This document shows, piece by piece, positions 8,370 to 17,317 of a stretch of 64,000 bases of DNA. The DNA lies in the NCBI RefSeq assembly GCF_004123295.1, contig NZ_SDMK01000002.1:248001-312000 (forward strand). Direction: 5' to 3'. Position numbers and translations under genes: made by a program. This stretch comes from Silvibacterium dinghuense. Its GTDB lineage: Bacteria; Acidobacteriota; Terriglobia; Terriglobales; Acidobacteriaceae. Numbering within the stretch: the first letter of the stretch is position 1; each line of letters starts with the position of its first letter. The notes under the pieces are model-generated. The model saw only the letters and a list, made by a program, of their open reading frames with translations. It had not been told where the DNA came from and ran no database searches.

Positions 8370-8644
8370 CCGGGTAATGAGAAAAACTTTGCCTCATCAT
8401 GCCAGTGAAGTTGCATGGAGCAACGAGATTTTCTGGAAGCTCTAAGGTACTTTTGTCACTTTGAAACATCTGTGATCGAAATTGGTACAAATCGGAACGG
8501 CGCACTCAGTTTTTTGCAGATTCCTCGGCATGGATTCATGGGATGTGATCTTCCTAAACACCTGGGAGAGATTTCCATCGCAACTCATATCCACGGCCTG
8601 TGTCTATTCCGTGCGTGATCACAGATCGCAAGCAGGAGAGAGGC

Positions 8645-8938
8645 ATGAAAAAGAAGTGGATTCTTACTCTGGCAGCCGCCGCGCTGTTGAGTACCAGTGC
8701 TGCATTCGCCCAAATGGTGGTCCGTGTTGCTCCCCCGCCGCCAGTGGTGGAGAGACGGCCGATAGCTCCGGGACCGCGCTACATCTGGGTCGATGGATAC
8801 CATCGCTGGGTCGGACAGCGTTATGTCTGGGTTCCCGGCCGGTGGACGCTCCCGCCCCGCCCAGGCGTAATGTGGGTGCCGGGACATTGGGATGCCCGTC
8901 CTGGCGGATGGGTCTGGATTCCAGGACATTGGCGGTAA
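8645..8938 (+). CDS. Secreted YXWGXW-repeat protein
   Basis: A 97-residue protein with a signal peptide (MKKKWILTLAAAALL, cleavage probably after AFA) followed by a Trp/Pro/Gly-rich mature part containing repeats such as RYVWVPGRW, VMWVPGHW and WVWIPGHWR. This matches the YXWGXW repeat family, small secreted or envelope proteins of unknown role. The ATG at 8645 has a GGAGAG SD 5 nt upstream; an earlier ATG at 8600 lacks these features. A bidirectional terminator follows the stop directly. The 275 nt upstream, towards the divergent GGDEF gene, hold no further gene that I can support. Confidence 0.88.
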   Translation: MKKKWILTLAAAALLSTSAAFAQMVVRVAPPPPVVERRPIAPGPRYIWVDGYHRWVGQRYVWVPGRWTLPPRPGVMWVPGHWDARPGGWVWIPGHWR

Positions 8939-8946
8939 AACAAACG

Positions 8947-8985
8947 CAGGGCGGAGTCATCAATGACTCCGCCCTGTTTCTTTCA
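8947..8985. terminator. Bidirectional terminator
   Basis: A perfect 13-bp stem (8947-8959 with 8964-8976) with a short loop and a T-rich tail. It separates the YXWGXW gene from the convergent zinc-ribbon gene and even reaches the latter's stop codon. Confidence 0.88.
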
Positions 8986-9189
8986 TCCGCGATCGGTAGC
9001 GGAGTCCTGGGAAGGCTTTCGGTATCGTATGCCCCGGGTCTTGAGCAGGAAGATGTTGCGGCACTGTCCGCACTCCCACGGATACAGTCCGAATCTGGGA
9101 TATACCCTTTCCTGAAGAAATCCACGCCGGGCGATCCGGATCAATTCGACTTCTTGACACTTAGGACAAGTCTTTTTTGCCTTTCTCAT
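8983..9189 (-). CDS. Small zinc-ribbon-like protein
   Basis: A 68-residue basic protein with two CxxC pairs, CPKC near the N-terminus and CGQC about 30 residues later, the spacing of a zinc ribbon. YPRFGLYPWECGQC lies between and around them. No enzyme domain is visible. The ATG at 9189 (MRKAKKTCPKC) has an AAGG SD-like element; the frame extends to an ATG at 9246 with no SD. The function is unknown; nucleic-acid or protein binding would be usual for such a fold. It converges on the YXWGXW gene. Confidence 0.65.
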   Translation of the reverse strand: MRKAKKTCPKCQEVELIRIARRGFLQERVYPRFGLYPWECGQCRNIFLLKTRGIRYRKPSQDSATDRG

Positions 9190-9405
9190 TGCGACCTTCA
9201 GGGCAGAATTTGGGCTACAGGCTGAAGATAGAGCTTGTTTCGTCATCTGGTTGGAAGTCTGAATTCAGTACTGCTCAGACATCCCGGAATGGAATGGGAT
9301 TCGGAGAGTAAATCACAGGATGGACTAAAACGGGAAGGTTCCGGGGGAGCGTTCTGAACTCATTGCAGTTACGTTACTAGGATGCAAGCTGTTTGCAAAA
9401 GGATT

Positions 9406-9411
9406 TACACT
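9406..9411 (+). promoter_or_regulatory. Putative -10 box of a leaderless mtnA transcript
   Basis: TACACT ends 7 nt before the mtnA ATG, and no SD precedes that ATG. This spacing would place the transcription start at or near the A of the start codon. No convincing -35 box was found. Confidence 0.4.
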
Positions 9412-9418
9412 GGCAGCA

Positions 9419-10471
9419 ATGATTCCCACACTGGAATGGACCTCTGAAGGCGTTCGGTTTCTCGACCAGACACGCCTGCCGCTGGAAGAAACCTATGTTC
9501 TGGCTACCACCTACGAGCAGGTGGCCGATGTCATCGTGACGATGGTGGTGCGCGGCGCGCCGGCGATCGGCGTTTCGGCGGCCATGGGCGTGGCTCTGGG
9601 CGTGGAGCGGAGCAAGGCAACGACGGTCGAAGCTCTGGAGCCGGAATTTCAGACGATCTGCAAGACCCTGGCCGGCACGCGGCCGACGGCGGTGAACCTG
9701 TTCTGGGCGATCCGGCGGATGGAAGACCTGTTTGCCGAGCTGAAGGCGAAGCCGGGCATGACCGTCGAGGCGATCCGCGAGGCGATTACGGCCGAGGCGC
9801 TGAAGATGTATGACGAGGACATCGAGGCCTGCAAAACGCTCGGTGCGCACGGCGCGGACCTGCTGCCGAAAGAAGGCGGCGTGCTCACGCACTGCAACGC
9901 CGGAGCTCTTGCGACCTGCGGTTACGGCACGGCGCTGGGTGTCATTCGCGCGGCGGTCGAGCAGGGCAGCAAGATTGAGGTTTATGCCGACGAGACGCGG
10001 CCGTTTCTGCAGGGTGCACGCTTAACAGCGTGGGAACTGATGCATGACGGCATTCCGACGACGGTGCTTTGCGACAACATGGCGGCCAGCCTGATGCGTC
10101 GCGGAAAAATCCAGGCCGTGGTGGTCGGCGCGGACCGTATCGCCGCCAATGGCGACGTGGCGAACAAGATCGGCACCTACGGCGTAGCGGTACTGGCGAA
10201 AGAGCATGGGATTCCGTTCTACGTAGCAGCTCCGTGGTCGACGATCGACCTCGAAACCGCACATGGCGACGATATTCCGATCGAAGAGCGCGCCGCGGTA
10301 GAAGTGACCCACCATGCCGGCAAGCAGCTGACCCCGCACAACGTGGGCATCGTAAACCCGGCCTTCGATGTGACCCCGGCAAAATACGTCACCGCGATCA
10401 TTACAGAACGCGGCGTGCTCCGCGCTCCGTACGAAGAGTCACTGGCGGGTCTGGAAACGGCCAAGGCGTAA
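9419..10471 (+). CDS. mtnA: S-methyl-5-thioribose-1-phosphate isomerase MtnA
   Basis: A 350-residue isomerase of the methionine salvage pathway that converts methylthioribose 1-phosphate to methylthioribulose 1-phosphate. Family signatures are [16 protein letters not shown] near residue 40, [13 protein letters not shown] with the catalytic Cys, and [20 protein letters not shown] with the catalytic Asp. The length is typical. No other salvage genes (mtnK, mtnB and so on) are in the window, so this step is not clustered here. The ATG at 9419 lacks an SD but has a -10-like hexamer directly upstream. A strong terminator follows. Confidence 0.96.
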   Translation: MIPTLEWTSEGVRFLDQTRLPLEETYVLATTYEQVADVIVTMVVRGAPAIGVSAAMGVALGVERSKATTVEALEPEFQTICKTLAGTRPTAVNLFWAIRRMEDLFAELKAKPGMTVEAIREAITAEALKMYDEDIEACKTLGAHGADLLPKEGGVLTHCNAGALATCGYGTALGVIRAAVEQGSKIEVYADETRPFLQGARLTAWELMHDGIPTTVLCDNMAASLMRRGKIQAVVVGADRIAANGDVANKIGTYGVAVLAKEHGIPFYVAAPWSTIDLETAHGDDIPIEERAAVEVTHHAGKQLTPHNVGIVNPAFDVTPAKYVTAIITERGVLRAPYEESLAGLETAKA

Positions 10472-10494
10472 GACAACAGCATGACGAAAGAACG

Positions 10495-10535
10495 ATCGCC
10501 CGGCATCTTGCAGAAGATGCCGGGCGATTTGCTTT
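10495..10535. terminator. Bidirectional terminator after mtnA
   Basis: A perfect 15-bp stem (10495-10509 with 10514-10528) with a GCAG loop and a T-rich tail, between mtnA and the convergent membrane-protein gene. Confidence 0.9.
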
Positions 10536-10600
10536 GCTGCTCAGGGCATCAGCGGCATGCAGAAAGCGCGATGCACAATCGCCTGGACGGCCACCAGCTC

Positions 10601-10909
10601 CTATTCCACCCGGCTGAAATAGGAGCCAGCATAGGGATAGAGGAGAAGGAAGAAGATCATGGCGATGGCCATCACGTCCATGTAGAGAAGCATGAGCACG
10701 CCGCCGTGATAGAAGCTCCAGCGCAGGCGCAGGCAACGGAGCGTCTCCCAGGTTCCCCAGAGCGCGGTAAGCGCGGGAATGGCGACGTACCAGGTAGGAC
10801 GCGGATGAGGAAATCCCGAGAGGACGAGGGCCAGGGCGAGGCTGGCGAGAACGAGGAGCGTTCCGCGCAGCAGCGAGCGGGAGCGGAGGTGAAAAAACGC
10901 CAGAAGCAT
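10601..10909 (-). CDS. Hypothetical integral membrane protein
   Basis: A 102-residue hydrophobic protein with three predicted helices (LLRGTLLVLASLALALVLSG, WYVAIPALTALWGTWETL, and VLMLLYMDVMAIAMIFFLLL). I recognise no family. A basic N-terminus (HLRSRSLLR) suggests an N-in topology. It is divergent from the CoA-transferase gene with only 26 nt between start codons and converges on the mtnA terminator. The coding potential is supported by consistent hydrophobic segments and clean boundaries, but the function is unknown. Confidence 0.65.
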   Translation of the reverse strand: MLLAFFHLRSRSLLRGTLLVLASLALALVLSGFPHPRPTWYVAIPALTALWGTWETLRCLRLRWSFYHGGVLMLLYMDVMAIAMIFFLLLYPYAGSYFSRVE

Positions 10910-10935
10910 GACGATCCTGCTAGGATGCGAACGCC

Positions 10936-11643
10936 ATGCATACTAACGCAGCAGGAACAGGACTTGCAGCTACCGGTAAAAGCAGCGACGCGATGAAACG
11001 GGAACGAATTGTACGCCGGGTGGCGCGTGAGCTGCAGGATGGATTCTACGTAAACCTTGGCATCGGGATGCCGACTCTGGTGGCCAACCACGTGCCCCCG
11101 GGAATCGAAGTAGTGCTGCAGTCGGAAAACGGCATGCTTGGGGTGGGGCCGTATCCCTTCGAAGGCGAGGAAGAGCCGGACCTGATCAACGCAGGCAAAG
11201 AGACGATCTCCGAGCTGCCGGGTTGCTCCTACTTTTCAAGCGCGGAGTCGTTTGCCATGATCCGCGGCGGCCATGTGGACCTGAGCATCCTCGGCGCAAT
11301 GGAGGTCGATGAGCAGGGCAATCTGGCCAACTGGATGATCCCTGGCAAGATGGTGAAAGGGATGGGCGGCGCGATGGACCTGGTGGCCAGTGCGCGGCGA
11401 GTCATCGTGGCTATGGAGCACACGACGCGCGACGGGCAGCCGAAGATCCTCAGGCAATGCACGTTGCCCTTGACCGGACTGCGTGTCGTGGATGTGATCG
11501 CAACCGAGATGGCATGGATGCGCGTGACGCCCGAGGGCCTGCTGCTCGAGGAAATTGCTCCTGGGCTCTCCGTCGATGCAGTGCAGGCGGCGACCGGCGC
11601 GAAGCTGCGGGTAAGCTCCGCGCTCAAGGAGATGCGAACATAG
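10936..11643 (+). CDS. 3-oxoacid CoA-transferase, beta subunit
   Basis: A 235-residue beta subunit of a class I CoA-transferase (ScoB/AtoA-like), which moves CoA between succinyl-CoA or acetyl-CoA and a 3-oxoacid. The catalytic glutamate lies in [11 protein letters not shown] (Glu64), and [13 protein letters not shown] and [17 protein letters not shown] match the family. It normally acts with an alpha subunit, usually encoded next door, but no alpha gene is present on either side. The start could be the ATG at 10936 or at 10993 ([11 protein letters not shown]); neither has a good SD. The next gene starts 5 nt after its stop codon. Confidence 0.9.
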   Translation: MHTNAAGTGLAATGKSSDAMKRERIVRRVARELQDGFYVNLGIGMPTLVANHVPPGIEVVLQSENGMLGVGPYPFEGEEEPDLINAGKETISELPGCSYFSSAESFAMIRGGHVDLSILGAMEVDEQGNLANWMIPGKMVKGMGGAMDLVASARRVIVAMEHTTRDGQPKILRQCTLPLTGLRVVDVIATEMAWMRVTPEGLLLEEIAPGLSVDAVQAATGAKLRVSSALKEMRT

Positions 11644-11648
11644 AGAGA

Positions 11649-11978
11649 ATGGCTCTGACAGGAAAGAAGCTGCCGTTTGCCGTCCTGAGCACGGCTGTAT
11701 TGTGCGGAGTGGCGTTTGTGGGCTCGGTTTACTATCTCCGTGCGCAGGGACTGCCATGCAGTCACCTGACGCCGCTGACGGTATTGGCAACCATGGCCGC
11801 ATTCCTGATGTCGATTTGTTTCCGGCAGATGGCGCGCTACAAGGAGCGGCCGCAGCGTTGGATTCTTGCCGCATGCCTGGCGGTGGCGGCCCTGGCGCTG
11901 GTGCTGGACTTCCGCTATGTGCGTCACTATCGCGATGCATGCGATGGGCTGGGGCAGGGAGTTCCACTGTTGAAATAG
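11649..11978 (+). CDS. Hypothetical membrane protein
   Basis: A 109-residue protein starting MALTGKKLPF, with three predicted transmembrane helices (AVLSTAVLCGVAFVGSVYYL, LTVLATMAAFLMSICF, WILAACLAVAALALVLDF). It begins 5 nt after the CoA-transferase stop, so it is probably in the same operon. A GAGAG stretch immediately upstream may act as a weak SD. I do not recognise the family. Confidence 0.6.
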   Translation: MALTGKKLPFAVLSTAVLCGVAFVGSVYYLRAQGLPCSHLTPLTVLATMAAFLMSICFRQMARYKERPQRWILAACLAVAALALVLDFRYVRHYRDACDGLGQGVPLLK

Positions 11979-12017
11979 CCTGTGACGACGGACACGTCCG
12001 CAGTGTGCAATGCGCTC

Positions 12018-12023
12018 TACAAT
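12018..12023 (+). promoter_or_regulatory. Putative -10 box of a leaderless thiG transcript
   Basis: TACAAT is followed by exactly 6 nt and then the thiG ATG, with no SD in between. The arrangement predicts a transcript beginning at or next to the start codon. No good -35 match was seen. Confidence 0.45.
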
Positions 12024-12029
12024 AGAACC

Positions 12030-12800
12030 ATGGAACCACTGGTAATTGCGGGCAAGGCTTTCCAGTCGCGGCTGATTGTAGGCACGGGAAAGTACAAGGA
12101 CGGAGCGGAGACGCAGGCGGCGATTGAGGCCTCGGGCGCGGAGATGGTGACGGTGGCGGTGCGCCGCGTGAACCTGGACCGCTCGAAGGAGTCGTTGCTG
12201 GACTTCATCGATCCGCAGCGGTATTTCCTGCTTCCGAATACGGCCGGCTGCTACACCGCCGAAGAAGCGATCCGCGCAGCACGTCTGGGGCGTGAAGTCG
12301 GACTTTCGGACTGGGTGAAGATCGAGGTGATCGGCGACCAGGCGACGCTCTATCCCGATGTTCAGGCAACACTTGAAGCCACGGCGACGCTGGTCAAGGA
12401 AGGCTTTACTGTTCTGCCTTATACCTCGGATGACATTGTGTTTGCGCGGCGTCTGATCGATGCTGGCGCAGCTGCGGTCATGCCCCTGGCGGCGCCCATC
12501 GGCAGCGGTCTCGGTATTCAGAACCGGGCGACGCTGCAGATTCTTCGCGAGAAGATCACCGAAGTACCGCTGATCGTCGATGCGGGCGTAGGCACAGCCT
12601 CCGACGCAGCCCTGGCGCTCGAGCTGGGCGCGGATGGCGTGCTGATGAACACCGCCATCGCTGCCGCGGCGAACCCCATCCTGATGGCCGAAGCCATGCA
12701 GCACGCAGTGCTCGCGGGGCGACAGGCCTACGTAGCCGGGCGTATGGCGCGCAAGCTCTACGCGACGGCAAGCTCGCCGCTCGAAGGCATCTCGCGGTAA
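12030..12800 (+). CDS. thiG: Thiazole synthase ThiG
   Basis: A 256-residue TIM-barrel enzyme that builds the thiazole phosphate of thiamine from deoxyxylulose phosphate, dehydroglycine or iminoacetate, and ThiS thiocarboxylate. Signatures: [12 protein letters not shown] at the N-terminus, [10 protein letters not shown] with the Schiff-base lysine, [14 protein letters not shown], and [20 protein letters not shown]. The start [15 protein letters not shown] at 12030 matches the family; an in-frame ATG at 11982 would add 16 unrelated residues. thiS, thiO or thiH are not adjacent, and thiE is 46 kb away, so thiamine genes are scattered here. No TPP riboswitch was seen upstream. Confidence 0.96.
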   Translation: MEPLVIAGKAFQSRLIVGTGKYKDGAETQAAIEASGAEMVTVAVRRVNLDRSKESLLDFIDPQRYFLLPNTAGCYTAEEAIRAARLGREVGLSDWVKIEVIGDQATLYPDVQATLEATATLVKEGFTVLPYTSDDIVFARRLIDAGAAAVMPLAAPIGSGLGIQNRATLQILREKITEVPLIVDAGVGTASDAALALELGADGVLMNTAIAAAANPILMAEAMQHAVLAGRQAYVAGRMARKLYATASSPLEGISR

Positions 12801-12837
12801 AAGAAACCACAAAAGCCTCCCCACGCATGTCTGGACA

Positions 12838-12882
12838 GTGCCCGACCCGAGCCTCTGTTGCTCCGGTCGGGCACAACCCTTT
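12838..12882 (+). terminator. Terminator-like hairpin after thiG
   Basis: A perfect 10-bp stem (12838-12847 with 12865-12874) and a 17-nt loop, followed by AACCCTTTT. It is the only clear feature of the first part of the 266-nt gap before the lyase gene. Confidence 0.65.
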
Positions 12883-12998
12883 TCACCAAAGGGAGCAACA
12901 GCCTCCGACAGTGAGTCTCGCAGCCACGTTCTGTCATGAGTGAGCGCGAAGAAATTCTCTAAAGCCTGAATATCCCCTGAGAGGCGGTCACCTTTTCC

Positions 12999-13027
12999 TT
13001 GACAGCCCTATATCGCATTCGTACATT
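12999..13027 (+). promoter_or_regulatory. Sigma70-type promoter for the lyase gene
   Basis: TTGACA at 12999-13004, a 17-bp spacer, and TACATT at 13022-13027. The predicted start lies about 35 nt before the ATG at 13067, leaving room for the AGGGG SD. Confidence 0.8.
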
Positions 13028-13066
13028 TGTTCCGCATTTGCAACTTGTTCAATAGGGGATGTAATC

Positions 13067-15565
13067 ATGCGCACGCAGCAATTCCTCCTCCGCATGCGAT
13101 GGAGCAGCCTGCTCCTCGCCGCCTTCTCGCTCTCCTCCACCAGCGCAGTTTTTGCCCAGAACGCCGCATCTCCGTTACAGCTTTCGAGCAGTGCATTGAA
13201 GTTTTCTTCGATTGCCGCCGGCTCTACGAGCCTGGCCTCGCTCACGCTCAAGAACACTGGTCACGCCTCGATCAGCATCGATTCGATTGCTCTGCACGAG
13301 GGAGATGAGAATGCGTTCTCGCTGAGCAGTGCGTGCGGGCAGGCGTTGGCCGCAGGGGCTTCGTGCACGGCGTCGGTCACCTTTTCTCCGCTGACTCCCG
13401 GCCAGTACGCGGCTGAACTCGAAGTGACCTCGAGCGACGGCTCTGCGCAGGTGCCCATGGAGGCTACGGCCACGCCGCCCACCATCACCATCGATACCAG
13501 CAGCGCGACCGACTGGAAGATCAACAACGGCGTCTTCGCGATCGACTTCAATCCGGGTGCTGGCAACATCTACAGCATGACCATGAACAGCACCGGTGAC
13601 CAGATGGTGGATACGACAAATCTGAATTCGAATGGTCAGCCCAAGGGCTTCTACATGGATAACTCCGGCTTCGGCACCGCATCGGCGACCACCACGGGTT
13701 ATGCGAATGTGCCGGCCGATGGTGATATGCCGGGGTATCTCGACTGGTGGGTGACTTATACCTCGGGCTCGACGCTGGCTTATACCTACTCCGAGCACTG
13801 GGTGGTGACGGCCGGCGATCCGGGGCTGCACGTGTACTTTGTCGCGAACCATTCCACCTCCGACATCGCCGGGAGCATCGGCCAGGTGCAGTGGGTCTTC
13901 CGCGATTCGCTGACCGCCTTCACAAACACCTATAGCGTGGATGCCTCGGTGAACAACCCGGGCGTAACGACGGTGCCGCTGCCCTCGAGTTCGGAGATGT
14001 TTTCCACCGATCCGGGGCGCGACGTGCAGGATGCCACCGTCGACCTGCACGGCTTCGCGCTGCCGGCCGGTTTCACCCGCGAGTTCTACACCAAGTACGA
14101 CCACGCCGGTTATGAGTACCTGCATCGTGCGCATGGCCTTTACGGCGGCAAGTATGGCATCTGGGCCGTGTTTCCGAGTAAGGAGTCGATGGTGGGGGGC
14201 CCGACCAAGCAGGATCTCTACTTCACCGGCAACCTGCTGATGATCGAGGCCTATTCCGACCACCTGGACAACCCGATGACGCTGACGACGGCCGAGGGCA
14301 CGGCGAGTACGCGGCTCTTCGGGCCGTTTTATGTGCGCTTCAACCAGTTAGGGCGCTCGTGGAGCCAGCCTGGCAGGCAACTGGCGACGGCCGATGATCT
14401 CTATGCCGATGCGCTGCGCGCCTCGCATGGCTTCCGCTCGTTTTACGATCACGAGACGCAGCTGCTCGACGCCGGTTATGTGCCGAGCGATAGCCGCGGC
14501 GGCGTATCGGTCCAGGTGAAGGGGCTGGCGCGGCTGGGCTCGACACCCACCAAGGCCGCGTGGGCCGTGCTAAGCGATCCGGAGAAGAATGTGCAGCTTT
14601 CGAGCGCGGGCGCGCAGTACTGGGCCGACATCACGCAGAGCGGCCGCGCCGAGTTCAAGGGCGTGATTCCCGGCACCTATCGGCTGAGCGTGTTTGTGCT
14701 GGGGCAGTTCGGTGAGTATCGCCAGGACGGCATCGTGGTGACGGCGGGCCAGACCACGGCGGTGCCTGCGGTGCAGTTTACACCGGAGAATTTTGGCGAG
14801 ACGGTCTTCCGCATTGGCATTCCCGACCGCTCCTCGCACGAGTTTCTGCATGGACACGACAGCCGCGGCTTCGACTACAAGGACTACTGGGGCTCCTATA
14901 ACTACTGGGAGGATTTTGCGGCGAACAGCGGCTCAGTGGTCTACAACGCGACGGCAGGACCGGCCGGCGCGGCGACCAATAACTGGGAAGCATGGAATTA
15001 CGACCACTGGGGCGTCTTCGATCCCGGCCTGTACGACGCGACCAACGACACCACGGATAACTACGAAAACACAATTCCGAGCTATGTGGCGAGCCTGAGC
15101 GGCGCCAGCGGCAGCAACGGCGTGAGCACGCGGACTCCGGTGTGGACGGTGCACTTTGCCACGCCGGCCGATGCGGCGAACTATAGCTACGCCGTGCTGT
15201 CGGTGGCGCTGGCCTGCGACTACGGCAGTTACGTGGTGAAGTTGAACGGGACCACGCGCACCTGGGGCTACCGCTCGACTGTGGCCTCCGATTGCTCGGT
15301 GCGCAGCGGGCTCTCCGGCTACTATCAGTGGGTGGTCTTCCAGTTCCCGGCGAGCGCGCTGAGTGCGGCAGGCGCCGACAACGTGATGACCATCGGGGTG
15401 AGCCAGACCTATGGCGCAATGGACGACGCGCTCCGGCTGGAACTGACGAATACCTCGGCCGCGCCCACCTCGACAAACTGGTACGACTACGAGTACGTGA
15501 GCACCTCGAGCACCTCGAGCACGTCAAACAATGTCGCGGCTGATGATGCGGTGAACAATCCTTAG
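13067..15565 (+). CDS. Secreted rhamnogalacturonan lyase, PL4-like
   Basis: An 832-residue exported protein predicted to cleave the rhamnogalacturonan I backbone of pectin by beta-elimination. Order of parts: signal peptide (1 to about 30), an ASH/choice-of-anchor-D-type immunoglobulin-like domain (about 31-140), the catalytic beta-sandwich (about 143-440, starting ITIDTSSATDWKINNG), a fibronectin-like domain (about 460-570, GTYRLSVFVLGQFGEY), and a carbohydrate-binding jelly roll (about 575-810) starting FRIGIPDRSSHEFLHG, typical of PL4. A Ser/Thr-rich tail ends the protein. The extra N-terminal domain is not part of classical PL4 enzymes. An AGGGG SD and a strong promoter precede it. It probably acts on plant litter. 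Confidence 0.88.
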   Translation: MRTQQFLLRMRWSSLLLAAFSLSSTSAVFAQNAASPLQLSSSALKFSSIAAGSTSLASLTLKNTGHASISIDSIALHEGDENAFSLSSACGQALAAGASCTASVTFSPLTPGQYAAELEVTSSDGSAQVPMEATATPPTITIDTSSATDWKINNGVFAIDFNPGAGNIYSMTMNSTGDQMVDTTNLNSNGQPKGFYMDNSGFGTASATTTGYANVPADGDMPGYLDWWVTYTSGSTLAYTYSEHWVVTAGDPGLHVYFVANHSTSDIAGSIGQVQWVFRDSLTAFTNTYSVDASVNNPGVTTVPLPSSSEMFSTDPGRDVQDATVDLHGFALPAGFTREFYTKYDHAGYEYLHRAHGLYGGKYGIWAVFPSKESMVGGPTKQDLYFTGNLLMIEAYSDHLDNPMTLTTAEGTASTRLFGPFYVRFNQLGRSWSQPGRQLATADDLYADALRASHGFRSFYDHETQLLDAGYVPSDSRGGVSVQVKGLARLGSTPTKAAWAVLSDPEKNVQLSSAGAQYWADITQSGRAEFKGVIPGTYRLSVFVLGQFGEYRQDGIVVTAGQTTAVPAVQFTPENFGETVFRIGIPDRSSHEFLHGHDSRGFDYKDYWGSYNYWEDFAANSGSVVYNATAGPAGAATNNWEAWNYDHWGVFDPGLYDATNDTTDNYENTIPSYVASLSGASGSNGVSTRTPVWTVHFATPADAANYSYAVLSVALACDYGSYVVKLNGTTRTWGYRSTVASDCSVRSGLSGYYQWVVFQFPASALSAAGADNVMTIGVSQTYGAMDDALRLELTNTSAAPTSTNWYDYEYVSTSSTSSTSNNVAADDAVNNP

Positions 15566-15568
15566 GCT

Positions 15569-15798
15569 GTATCGACCTATTGAGCTTTTGACGTTTTTCT
15601 TCTGCATGCGATTGTCATCTCGACCAGAGCGAGACAGGTTTATCGTCTCGCGGAGTGGAGAGACCTGCTTTTTTCTGTTCGCGCCGGAGGCTTCCAGCCG
15701 CAAACAGGCAAACCGCAGGTTCCTCCACTGCGCTGCGCTCCGGTCGGGATGATGACAATTTCACTTAGAAAAGTGCTTGCTTGCGAATAGGTCGATAC
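15569..15798. repeat. Nested palindromic intergenic repeat, copy 1
   Basis: Outer arms of 13 bp (15569-15581 and 15786-15798, reading GTATCGACCTATT and its exact complement) enclose an inner imperfect inverted repeat (15611-15760) whose arms begin TTGTCATC and contain GGAGTGGAG near the centre. A second copy with the same inner arms lies at 21426-21545. It occupies most of the 417-nt gap between the lyase gene and ruvC; no gene is present in it. Confidence 0.85.
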
Positions 15799-15970
15799 CG
15801 CTTGGTCCACCCGTCTCTAAGCTATGAAAACAACGCCGCGGACCGAATGAAGAATTCGGTTCGCGGTTTTGTTTGAAAAACCGGCTTGGTGTGATGCCGG
15901 GGGAGAGCATTTCCCTCCTTATGTCGATTGTCGTCCTGTGCGGTCACGTACAACTTCAGGCAAACTGCTC

Positions 15971-15976
15971 TAAACT
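15971..15976 (+). promoter_or_regulatory. Putative -10 box of a leaderless ruvC transcript
   Basis: TAAACT is followed by 6 nt (TCCACC) and then the ruvC ATG. There is no purine-rich SD, so a leaderless message is plausible. Confidence 0.4.
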
Positions 15977-15982
15977 TCCACC

Positions 15983-16486
15983 ATGCGGGTCTTTGGTATT
16001 GACTGTGGCACGGAGTGCACCGGCTACGGCGTGGTGGAATGGAACGACGCGGCGCGGAATCCCGAGCTGCAATGGCGCGACGCCGGTGGTATCCGGCTTT
16101 CTAAAAAAGACACCACGCCGCAGCGGCTGGCGCAGGTCTATGCCGAGCTCTGCGCCCTGATCGCGCTCCACCAGCCGGACATCGTCGCGATCGAAGAGGT
16201 CTTCTACTCGGTCAACGCCAAGTCGGCGCTGAAGCTGGGCCAGGTGCGCGGTGTAGCGCTGCTGGCGGCTGCGACGGCCGGGCTTCCGGTGGCCGAATAC
16301 GCTCCGCTCAAGATCAAATCCACGGTGACCGGCTACGGCCTCGCGCAAAAGGAGCAGGTGCAGTTCATGGTGGCCCGTCTGCTGCGCCTGGACGTAGTGC
16401 CGGAGCCCGCCGACGCCGCAGACGCGCTGGCGATTGCCATCTGCCACATTCACCACGCCCAGACCCTCGAGGCGGTGCGGCGGTGA
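15983..16486 (+). CDS. ruvC: Holliday junction resolvase RuvC
   Basis: A 167-residue endonuclease that cuts Holliday junctions with symmetric nicks, working with RuvAB in recombinational repair. The RNase H-like fold is recognisable: FGIDCGTECTGYGVV with the first catalytic Asp (Asp7), VAIEEVFYSVN with the catalytic Glu, and PADAADALAIAICH near the C-terminus with the final acidic residues. The length is normal. ruvA and ruvB are not adjacent. Its stop overlaps the GTG start of the next gene (GTGA), so the two are translated together. Confidence 0.96.
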   Translation: MRVFGIDCGTECTGYGVVEWNDAARNPELQWRDAGGIRLSKKDTTPQRLAQVYAELCALIALHQPDIVAIEEVFYSVNAKSALKLGQVRGVALLAAATAGLPVAEYAPLKIKSTVTGYGLAQKEQVQFMVARLLRLDVVPEPADAADALAIAICHIHHAQTLEAVRR

Positions 16487-17166
16487 AAGCGGTTGCGGCG
16501 GCATGGCTGTTTGCCGTGGGATCGGCCGTAGCACTGGGCCAGCAGGCAACAATCACTTTTTCCTTTGAAAATCCGCAGTTGCAGCCCCCGCAATACAGGA
16601 TCACGCTCCACGAGGATGGAAGCGGCCAATATGAGTCCGCGGCCACGCCTGCGACGGCAGGCGTAGATGTTCCAACCAGCGATGCAGCCGCCCTGAATCT
16701 TCCCGCAATGAAGCGCGAGATCCGGATTGCCGACCCACTTCTGGAACAGGTATTCGCTCTGGCGCGCTCCCACCACTTCTTTGACATGGCGTGCGAGGCT
16801 CCCAAGGAGCACACGGCGTTTACCGGCAAAAAACTGTGGAGTTACGAGGGAACGGATGGCCACGGTGCCTGTACCTATAACTTCTCGAAGGATCCGCAGG
16901 TGAACGCTCTGGGGGAGCAGATGGAGGCGGTCGCCTATACGCTGGCCGAGGGGCAGCGGCTGGATTTGCAGCACCTGCACAGCCGGCTTGCTCTCGATGC
17001 GGAGCTCGAGAATCTGCAGGATTCTTTCCGGGAGCATAGAGCGGCGGAAATCGCGAATATCGCGCCAACGCTCAAAGCCATTGCTGGCGATCAGGAGGTC
17101 ATGGAGCGTGCCCGGAAACGTGCTCTGTCGCTTCTGGCTGCATCTGAGAAAGAGGGAGCGCAGTAA
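16483..17166 (+). CDS. Hypothetical secreted protein coupled to ruvC
   Basis: A 227-residue protein starting with GTG at 16483, overlapping the ruvC stop by 4 nt. The N-terminus MKAVAAAWLFAVGSAVALG looks like a signal peptide, so the product is probably exported although it is coupled to a cytoplasmic DNA-repair gene. The middle (TITFSFENPQLQPPQYRITL, then a polar region) shows no motif that I recognise; the C-terminal 70 residues are helical and charged. Two Cys (in DMACEAP and HGACTYN) could form a disulfide. The function is unknown. Confidence 0.75.
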   Translation: MKAVAAAWLFAVGSAVALGQQATITFSFENPQLQPPQYRITLHEDGSGQYESAATPATAGVDVPTSDAAALNLPAMKREIRIADPLLEQVFALARSHHFFDMACEAPKEHTAFTGKKLWSYEGTDGHGACTYNFSKDPQVNALGEQMEAVAYTLAEGQRLDLQHLHSRLALDAELENLQDSFREHRAAEIANIAPTLKAIAGDQEVMERARKRALSLLAASEKEGAQ

Positions 17167-17317
17167 ACCTTTCGACAAATGGATCATTTGCCGGGGGTGA
17201 TGCGTCTGAATATCAGCAGGTGTCCGGCAGGAACGAAACTCTCGGTCGAGTTTCGGGGTTTTGCAGAGGTTGGACACAGGGTTGGGCGCGCTGTGCGCCG
17301 GCTAAAAGGAGGTGTCT

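Noticed and set aside
11229-12824. 531-codon open frame on the minus strand
   Set aside because: It crosses the antisense strands of the CoA-transferase, membrane-protein and thiG genes. Spanning three real genes with no motif marks it as spurious.
12974-12990. CTGAGAGG-like TPP riboswitch motif downstream of thiG
   Set aside because: The other conserved TPP elements and pairing helices are missing, it lies after thiG and not before it, and the adjoining gene is a pectin lyase.
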